IMG/VR virus record: IMGVR_UViG_3300007539_000064
Coordinates: 1-36,661 of that record
DNA from: a virus
Length of the DNA stretch: 36,661 bases
Strand: one strand, 5' to 3'
Numbering within the stretch: position 1 is the stretch's first letter; every line of letters starts with the position of its first letter. This document shows, piece by piece, positions 15,609 through 25,200 of this stretch. The position numbers and the translations under genes are program-made. The notes beneath the pieces were generated by a model. That model did no database searches and was not told the DNA's origin. It worked only from the letters and a program-made list of their open reading frames with translations.

Positions 15609-16007
15609 TTAAACTAGAGAATCATCAACTGTGTCTGTGTTTAGTTCTTGCTCTGCAGCCACAGTATCATTATTCCACTGTCTTGCAGTACCAGTTGCTA
15701 CTTTTACTGCTTCGCGGAAATCTTCGGATGGAAGGTTGCCCATTTCAAGCATTGTTTCAGGTTGAACCTTACCAAGTGTTAGTAGATCAGCAGCGGCCTT
15801 TTTACCGATAGCACGAATCCAATGTTCTCTATCGTCATCTGCTGCTCGCGCCATTACATCAGTTTCTTTTTCACCGTCGAGAATAGCGTCTTTGATTTCT
15901 GTTAGGATACTTTCATCTACTTCAAGTGATGAAAGTTTAATTAATTTGCGTGCCTTGCTATATTCATTTGCAAGTTCGATATTTTCAATTTGATAACGTG
16001 TTAGCAT
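15609..16007 (-). CDS. Conserved phage protein, unknown function (132 aa)
   Basis: Not recognised. The product is acidic and mostly helical, starting MLTRYQIENIELANEYSKAR, with IGKKAAADLLTLGKVQPETM and a hydrophilic, Asp-rich C-terminus (NTDTVDDSLV). No signal peptide or membrane segment is visible. AAGGAG stands 7-12 nt before the ATG. It sits between the 57-aa virion-like gene (24 nt upstream) and the glycosyltransferase (1 nt downstream), so it belongs to that operon. A helper for glycosylation or fibre assembly is possible from position only. Confidence 0.7.
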   Translation of the reverse strand: MLTRYQIENIELANEYSKARKLIKLSSLEVDESILTEIKDAILDGEKETDVMARAADDDREHWIRAIGKKAAADLLTLGKVQPETMLEMGNLPSEDFREAVKVATGTARQWNNDTVAAEQELNTDTVDDSLV

Positions 16008-16031
16008 ACGTCTGCTCCTTTACTTTGCTAG

Positions 16032-16205
16032 TTATACTCCTGGAGTTCCTAAACCGCCAAATGTTGAACTCATAGGAATTGTTGTACCACTTGAGATACC
16101 CAAGTAGCTACCCAAAAAACTCATTGTAATTGGGGTTGTTGAAGAGCCAAAATAGTTTCTAATTTGACTCATGGTAATTTGTGATCCTGTTGGAGGTAAT
16201 GCCAT
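16032..16205 (-). CDS. Small virion-like protein (57 aa)
   Basis: A short gene that is easily missed. The product starts MALPPTGSQITMSQIRNYFG and ends GLGTPGV; three internal TMS/PMS-type segments (ITMSQI, ITMSFLG, IPMSSTFG) recur every ~16-23 residues. Proteins opening MALPxxGxIxxSxI are, as I recall, common small structural proteins in marine and other tailed phages, where the gene often neighbours fibres. The ATG at 16205 has AGGATC as a moderate ribosome site. It begins the operon driven by the TTGACA promoter at 16236-16264 and is followed 24 nt later by the 132-aa gene. Function not known. Confidence 0.75.
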   Translation of the reverse strand: MALPPTGSQITMSQIRNYFGSSTTPITMSFLGSYLGISSGTTIPMSSTFGGLGTPGV

Positions 16206-16209
16206 AAGT

Positions 16210-16256
16210 GATCCTATCTACAGTTAATATATTATATAATAACTGCAAATAGGATC
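16210..16256. repeat. 47-bp inverted repeat over a promoter
   Basis: GATCCTAT / ATAGGATC (8 bp) at the ends, then a 3-nt mismatch on each side, CAGTTA / TAACTG (6 bp), and an AT-only centre. It covers the -10 box and predicted start for the 57-aa gene and ends 4 nt before its ATG. With no T-run it is not a terminator. It could be an operator or, in RNA, a hairpin near the ribosome site. Confidence 0.7.
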
Positions 16257-16264
16257 GTTGTCAA
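16236..16264 (-). promoter_or_regulatory. Sigma70-type promoter for the 57-aa/glycosyltransferase operon
   Basis: Minus strand TTGACA (16264-16259), 17-nt spacer, TATTAT (16241-16236): 6/6 and 5/6 at ideal spacing. The -35 begins 10 nt after the stop of the 3367-aa gene. No late motif was found before this operon. Confidence 0.65.
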
Positions 16265-16273
16265 GAACTTTTT

Positions 16274-19200
16274 TTAATTTTTTTCAATTAATTTTTGCAC
16301 CATTGCTTTTAGTTCAGCAATCTCAGCAGCCTGCGCTTCAATTTTGTCATCTGCTTCTTTTACTGCTTCGATTAGCAATGGAACCATACGCTCATACTTA
16401 ACTGTTAGATAGTCTTCGCCTGACTTACTGTTACCATCTTCGTCTAAGTCGAACGGTGCAGCAACAACTGCTTCTGGTAGTACCTTTTGTACTTCTTGAG
16501 CACTAACACCTACTTGTGCGTTGTCATTGTTGTATCCGTACTTCTTAGCAGTTTCGTTTTCAACATATAGATAACCATTAAGTGCTTTTACTTTATCAAG
16601 AGCGCCTTCTAGTTTACCTGTGAATGTTTTCAAACGTTCGTCTGAGTAGTATGCTGTAACTTCGCTTGTTGCAAGCAATTGACCGTTTACATACCAGCCT
16701 TCGTTTTGTGCTCTTGCTTTCCATGAACCATTATAGTAGATGTATGTGTAAGAGTTTTGTTCTGCATACAATGCCCACTCGTTGTCGGTATCATTATACA
16801 ATCCACAGTTTGCAGCACTGCTTGACATCATAACCCAATCATCTCTGATTGAATAACCTGCGTATGATCCGCTTGTACCGTTGGTTCCTTCTACTCTTAT
16901 AGTACCGTAGTTTTGAGTGTTTGCTGCTTGGATATAAGCACCAGTATTACCTGCTAAACCAATAGCATTTTTAACCATCAAGTTACCGTTTGTAGTAAGT
17001 GACATAGCACCATCTGATGCTACATCGCTTGTATCTCTCCATAGGAAGCCTCTATCAGTATCGTCGTTCATAGTAAATGTCATTGCATAGTCATTTAGCC
17101 AACCATAACTTTGAGCACTTGTCATACCAATTGTATATGAACTCGAATTCCAAACTCTGATCTTATCGTATGAGTTGCCACCATAACCGTCAATAAAGCC
17201 AATGTTATAGCGTGTACTCGCACTAAATAGATCTGGGAATGTACCACTTGTAATGTTACCAGCATTGATACTTGTAATACTTGCGCCATTACCACTAAAC
17301 GTACCACTAATAGTACCACCGTTGGTAATATTGTTTAAGTTTAAGTCTAATGTTGATCTCAATGTAGGAACAGCATTTGCAGTACCTAAATACAACTTGT
17401 TGTCACTATGATCTCTCCAAATATAGTTTGTTGTGCCGTCGGTAGTATCTTGAACAATAAAGTCTGCATCGTTAACTCTAATTGTTGTAAGTCCGTTATC
17501 TACTCCTGCACCGTTAACAAAATCACCAATGTCTTGTCCGTCAACTGTGTCAGCATCTAGTCCTGAACCTGCACCATCGTTACCAGCATGCCATACTTTG
17601 TTTCCGTTGACATAGAAGTCGCCCGGTCCATCAATAGTAACTGCTAAGTTTGGTTCTGTTGTTTGGAATTTGAATACTGCACCATATGCATTGCCAGGTG
17701 ACGCACTGTCTGAATGCTCAAAGTTTAGTCTACCATATTGCGTATTAGATGCGTGATCAGTAAAGTCAATTCGAGCACCGCCTGCGTTTGTTGTGTTTCT
17801 AACAACAAGTCTTTGTGCGCCTGCACCTACTAAACTAATTACACCACTTGCTGTATCATTTGCATCTGAACGTAAGAACTGTGTGCTATCAATACCATCT
17901 AGCGTATCTGCACTAACATTTGTAAGCCCACTACCGTTACCAGTAAATGTACTTGTACCAATGTTAATATTACCAAAGCCGCTTGTGATTTGACCTGCAT
18001 TTAGAGCACCTGTACCTAAGATACCTGTATAACTACCGCTAATTCTTGCGTTAGGTACTGTACCACTTGACAAGTTACTTGCATTTAGTGTTGATAATCC
18101 ACTACCGTTACCTGTAATTGTTCCGCCAACATGTAGGTTTTTAGCAATACCAACACCACCGCTAACTTTGACAGCACCAGTTGTTGTGCTACTTGCTTCA
18201 GTTGTGTTTGAGAATGTCTTAATACCACTCATTGACTGGTTGCCGCCTAGCCTTGCACCTGCAACAGTACCACTTGACAAGTTACTTGCGTTTAGTGTTG
18301 TCAATCCGCTACCATTACCTGTAAATGTGCTTGTACCAATGTTAATATTACCAAAGCCAGAACTAATTGCACCTGCGTTTAGTGTACCTACAGCATCAAT
18401 GTCAGTTTCGTGTTGTGTTACACTTGAACTTGAAATTCTACCATCTGGTACAGTTCCGCTTGTAAGTTGGCTTGCATTAAGTGCAGTAAGTGAAGTACCA
18501 ACACCTGCAAAACCAGTAGTACCACTAAATGACAATGTTGTAGTGTTAATAGTTAATCCTACACCTGGTATTCTTAGATTTGTGTGTGAAGCAGTACCTA
18601 GTGTAATTTCATTGTCTGTAGTATTTGCTGTTGGTGCAGCATCTTTACCAATAACAATGTTGTTACTACCTGTTGTAATTGTTGCACCTGCGCCGTAGCC
18701 TATAATTACGTTGTTGCTTGCATTTGCAATTTCTAGTGCTTTATAACCAATAGCAACGTTTGCATTAGCAGTAATTGAGTTCTGCATACTTTCAGCACCA
18801 ATTGCTGTGTTGCCGCCTGTTGCTGCATCAATTTGTGAAAGTGTGTATGCACCCATTGCTGTGTTGTTTGCTGAAGCAGTAACTAGTGCAAGAGCGTCTT
18901 TACCAACACCTGTGTTTTGATCGCCTGTTAATACAGCACCAAATACACCATCTCCAACACCAACTGAATCTATACCAGTTGTTACAGCAGCGCCACCGCC
19001 TGCAAAGAAGTTGGTAGCACTACTGCCGCCGCCTTCGCCAATTAAGTGTCCGTTAACTGTGATATCACTTGTAAATGTTTTGCCTGTTTGTGAAGTAGGA
19101 AGCACTGCATCTGGGATAGTACCACTTAACAACTGAGACGCATTTAAGTTTGTTAGTCCGCTACCATTGCCGTATATAATACCGCCAACTCTAAGTTTCT

Positions 19201-22200
19201 TAGCAATACCTACACCACCTGCTATAATTAAAGCACCGTCTGTTGCTAGAGTAGATTCAGTTGTATCGCTTACTGTTACAATTGTACTTGCTGCAAAATT
19301 AATTCCTGTACCTGCATCTTTTTGAATTGTATCTAAGCTAATTGTACCAACATTTGTGATGTTGTTATCATTAAAACTAGTAGCACCTAGGCTTACTGTT
19401 CCTGTTGCTGTTAGGTTTGATGATCCAATGTCAATATTACCAAAGCCTGAACTTATTGCACCAGTATTAAGTGTTCCTACAACAGTCAAACTTGAGTTTA
19501 CAATATTTGTACCTAATGTCGTAGAATTTAGAACACTTACGTCATTGATATAATATGCTTTACCGCTTACAAGATTAATGTCTTCGCTTGAATCCCAACT
19601 AGTGTTTGTAGCATCATAAGTCCATGTTGCATTTGCACCGTCTACAGTAAGTCCTGCACCGTCTGCTGCGGCAGCATTCGCTGCACCTTTTGCTACTGTA
19701 ATGTTTAAATCTTCAACATCTAGTGTAGTTGTGTTGAGTGTAACAGTTGTACCGTTAACAGTCAAGTTACCTGCGATAATAGTATCACCTGTTGCAAAGT
19801 CAATTGTAAATTTGTTTAAACCGTCGCCATACAGTAAGTTACCAGTTGCACCAACTTGCATACGCTGTGTACCAGCAGTGTAAAAATCTAGTTCATCGTT
19901 ATCTGCACCAGCACTACTTTCTGCTTCAATTTTAGTATCTTGGTCTACATCTTTCACACCACCTAGTGATCCCCAGTTACTTCCATCGTAACCTTCAAAT
20001 GTACTATCGCTAGTATTATAACGAATTTGACCTTGTGCTGCTGCTGTACTTACACCAGTTTCGCCCGGACGTTGAGCACTTGTACCTACTGGAATTTTTA
20101 AACCAGTGGTTGTTGTGAATACTGCATAACCTGTATAAGTTAATACGCCACTTGTGTCAATACGTAATCTTTCTGCAGGACTTTGAATAAAATCGCTTGT
20201 TGTTGCAACTGTACCAGTTTCTACAACAAAGTCACCACCTGTGCCTGCACCAGTACCAAGGCCGCCTACAATTTTAATTTCACCGCCGCCAATATCTGTT
20301 CCAATACCTGCTGCGCCGTGGATCTCTACATCTGCCGGTGTTGTACTTGCTTCTGCATCACCAAAGATTACTTTTTGATGTTTAACAATTAGTTTATTGT
20401 TAATTACTGCACTACCTGCAACGCCGCCTGAACTACTTACTGTAACATTTAATTCTGTTTGTACAGTAAACGAAGTTGCATTAATTGTTGCACCTAATAC
20501 TGGCCATGTACCATCTAGTGAGGCAACACCGCTGCTTGCAATAGTTACAAAATCACCTGCTCTAATACCTAGCACTTCTGGTGTGTACGTAAATGTTAAT
20601 GCAGATGTTGTAGGAATAGTACCTACTGTAGGTTTGTCAATGTATACAACATCATCTGCAACACCTGTTACTACTGTGTTTGCTTGTAAACTTGCACTTC
20701 CTGTGACAACCATACCAACTTCAATTGTTGCTGTGCTAGAAAGAGGAATAAAGTCGTCTGTGTTGTTTACGTTTTCATTTGTTGTTCTTGAAAATCCATT
20801 TAGGTTGACAGCAACAACCTGACTTGTTGCAGCATCATATCCGTCAATAAATGAAGTGATTGCTCTAGTTGTTGTGCTTGCACCAATTCTAGTAACATCT
20901 GCTTCTCCGCTTATTTCAACAGTTGTAAGATTTTCATTGTAAACTTTACCAGTAGCAGTGCTCTTAGAACTTGTATCTGCTGCGCCAATATCTAAACTAT
21001 CTAAGATATCAACTGCATCACCCCATACAGGATAACCACTGTCTACTACAAGTATATTTCCTTGTCTACCAATATTAAGAGCATTAAGTGTACCTGATGT
21101 TTGTGCATAAATTAAGTCACCATCAGCATATGTACTAAGGTTAGTACCGCCTCTGTTAACAGGCACATTACTTGTTAGGTTAGCAGGATTGAGGAAATAA
21201 CTGCTATCTAACCCGTCTAATGTGCCTGCATCAACTACACCATCTTTAATAAACACTTGACCTGTACCAGCGGCATCAACATCAAATTGTGCTTGGAAGA
21301 ATCTACTTGTACCTAGTGTAGAGTATGTTCCACCCGGATCATAATCAACATTTGCAATACCGATATCTACTGCACCATAATAATCTCCACTGGTATTAGG
21401 ACCAGTAAGTGTAATTGGATTGTCAGTTGTGCTGGCTTTTGTAAGTGTTTGAACTGCAACAGCATAAGCACTATCACCTCTTAAAAATGTATCACTACTT
21501 GCAACACCGCTTGCACCTAATCTGCTGGGTGATACAGTGCCTGAAATAATGTTACTTGCATCAATGTTTGTGACAGCAAGTGTATTCCAATTTGCTTTCA
21601 ATCTACTTGATGTATTGATTACTGTGTTAACTTGCACATTGTTTGGAATAACATCTGCATCGCCTGTGCCAGTTGCAGTAATATCTGAAGCATTTGTTAC
21701 AAGTCCGTTAATACTACTTAAAGCATCTGAACGTAATGTATGTAGCGTGAAACTGTTAGTTGTAACAGAACCAATAAAGAATCTTGAGCCTGATGTAACT
21801 TGAGCACCGTTTATAGAAAATAGCCCAGTTCCAGAACTTCCATCATCTTCTTCTTCTAGTCTAATAGCGTCACCTGTTGTTAAACCGTGGCTTGGAACAA
21901 TAATACTGTTATCATAAATGTTGACGTTAAATCTTGTCCATTGATGAGCATTGTTAGCAGGAGTCGTTAAAAATTCAATTTGATTTAACAAACTAAAATC
22001 TTCGTATACTTCGATAGTGTCTGCGTCAATACGCTTTGCATAGTACACACTACCATTTAGTAGTCCGCCGATTGCAACATTACCTAATGTGTTATATCTA
22101 ATAGGATCACCGTCTGAGTAGCCATGGGCCGTCATTGTAATTCTATAGGTTGTATAGTCAACATTACCGCCACCTGCTGTGGTACCTGCTAAAAACTGAT

Positions 22201-25200
22201 TTACAATACTATCATCTAATGTGGTAGTAATTTTAGAACTTACTGCATCATTGTCTTCAATAAAGTCAATTGACGATGCACTTGCTACATAAAGTTCACC
22301 ACCTAAAATGTTTACATAAGCTCTATCCTCAATAGCAGAAACTTCAATTTCAAAACCACTACCTGTGCCGCCTACATCGCTTGCATTCAGTTCAAGTAAA
22401 TCACCTGCTGCGTAGCCTGTGCCGCCTCTGCGTAAATCAACGTCACTGATTTGTCCTGCTGTAACAGTAACATCTGCTTTTGCTCCTGTACCTACGCCAG
22501 TCTTTGCTTGCAAGTCTACCATTTCGTAAACAAGAGTACCTAGTGTAGGTGTATAACCACTACCGCCAGTGATATTAGCATTATCTACGTTAGTACATAC
22601 ACCATAACGTGTTTCTGTAACTGCACCTTGTGCATTACCGTCTGCAGAAGTAACAATGGTCCTTACTGTACCTGTTGCTACTTTGCTGCCTTCATTAGAT
22701 CCTGTATTTGCAATTGTAAAGGTTGTTGAACTTGGTACGCTTGTAACTAGGCCATTTACGTTGTAAAGTGTATCATTACACTCAACTTCAACGTTATTAC
22801 CAATTGCTAGGTTATGGTTGCCGCTTGTTGTAATTGTAGCAACATTGCTTGTTCTTTCAACATTTGTAATTGTTTCAACTGTAAAGTTGAAAGGAGCACC
22901 ACTTGAATCTAATACTAGGTACTGACTAGAGTTAGAACTTTTTAAGAAGAAGTTATCAGTAATCTCTGATACCGCACCGAGTGTTAATGGTGCTTGTCCA
23001 GTGTCAACACCCGCAATAAAGATATTGTTTGTAGTATCAAAGTCGGTGCCTGTTGAGTCCTCTCCTGGCTTGAATTGGTTATCTTCACTAGCAACTAATA
23101 GGTTAGTTGAGTTAGAATAATCACCTTTTGCTTTACCTCTTGCACCTGTTGCAGGTTGTGTAATTAAATCACCGTCACTTGCTGAAATTGGTGATGAAAA
23201 TGTTAATTCGATTTGATCATATTCTTCTGTACCAATGTCACCTGCTTTTAGATCAATTGCTGGAATTTCGTCAACTTGTGTAAGTCTTGATTCATAGCCA
23301 TCTGTGTTTGTACTTGTAAACTGTCTTGTAGCAGGAATCAAGTCTGGGTTCAACTGACCGTTGGTGTTCAACTGAACAATAGCACCTGGAACTGCCGCAG
23401 TTGACACAGATTTGTCAATGAAGCCGCCTAATCTGTTTGATAAGAAACTTCTTGTTGCTAACTGTGTAGATAGTCTTGCATCACTCGGACCGCCAATTTC
23501 ATCGTCACCTAAGTTAACACTTGTTGAAATTTCTTCAATAGCAACATTAGAAAGACTTAGTCTCAAAGCATCAAGTTCGTCCACCTGAACTTTGTTTCTA
23601 AAGGTAATGTTACCAGTTCTGTTAAACGCTGTAATAAAGTCACCAACTTTAAAGTCACCAAGTTCGTTTGTACCTGATGAGTAACAACGTCCTGGTAATT
23701 CTTCAAACTGTTCGTATTCTGTTCTTGTATTACCGCCGTTTTGTGGTAATGCGTTATAGTCTGTGCCTGACCCTGCAAATTCCCAAGTATGCGCTGATGA
23801 GTTAACAATTGAAGGTCTATGCAACCAAATTGCTTTCTCAGGAAGTGCAGTTAGATTTGTTAGTAGTTCGCCTGCAACTGTAGGTTCGATTGTAAATGTT
23901 GCAGTTGAATAACCATTAAATGGTTGTACTTCACTTACACCGATATTTGTATAAGGACTAGGTGTGTGATCATCATCAATAATACTTAAATTACTAAATT
24001 GCACTCTTTGTGTAGATTCACCTACTGCAACTTCTTCAATTGAAACTACAAGTTCTCTAAGATTAGGTGTCCAACTATATACAATAGCACGGTTATTTGC
24101 TGCACCTGTTGTAGCAGTAATTTGTCTGCCCGGAACAAATGCATAGCCTTCACTACCTGAAGGTAAAATAAGTTTTTGATATGTTGTGTGACTTGAAATA
24201 ACTTCTTTTACAAAGAATTCTTTGATGTTTGTAAGGAATTTGTGAGTACCGCTAGATGTTGCAATAATATTAACATCAAACTCTAAACTGTCATCAAATG
24301 TCAAACTAAATTCATTTACGTTAATTAGTTTCACATAATAGGTTTGCTCTTCATCAAGTCCTTGAATTGGAACATTTCCGTTAGCACTATATACAACCTG
24401 TTCACCATTTACAAGTCCGTGTGCTGTTTTTGTAAAAATATTTGTAACTTCAGAAACACCTGATCCACCATTGAATAAAACTTCATCAGGTGGATCTTTA
24501 AATTGGTTTGTAATTTCACCTTCTGAACTTACATCAAACGATGCTGGAATACTGTCTGGATCTGCAATTGCATTTTTGATCAAATCAAATAGTTCATCTA
24601 CGTATGCTCTAGGTTCACTATCAAGATCTGTTAGTACAATACCTGTTAGTCTACTTGCTTCTTCAAGTGCATCGATTGTTTGTTCTTCTTGTCCACTGAT
24701 AGTAATGTTAGAACTATCTGCGATACGTTGAGAATAGTATGCAAGTGCTGCCTGTCTAGTCAAAGCATTAGAAGTTGCCCATGTATCTTTACTAATAGCA
24801 TCTAAAATAATACCTAAATCTCTACGACACTTTGCTTCGTCGTAATTAAACAGATACCATATATCGCCAGGCGTTGCGGCTGCAACACTGTTTGTGATAT
24901 AAGTTATAGTATCGTCAATAATATTTTGTGTTTCACCTTGAATAAGATCGTAAGCAATTTTATATTCAGGATCTCTAAAGCGTAAAACGAATTCTTCAAC
25001 TGGTGCAGTACGATTTAAACCAACAATACTAACTGTTTGTAAGCCTTCACTTTGACCTGTTGCTGTAACAAAAGCACGGTCAAAAACGAATGCTTTAGGT
25101 GAATAACCTGATGAACGTAGTGAATACAAACCAAAGTTTGTAGCAGAGTTAGTAATTGAACAATAACCACCTGACTGTGTATAAACACCGTTTAGTAGGA

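Noticed and set aside
16210-16256. Terminator of the 3367-aa gene
   Set aside because: The inverted repeat has no T-run on the minus strand and overlaps a good promoter -10, so operator or leader hairpin is preferred.
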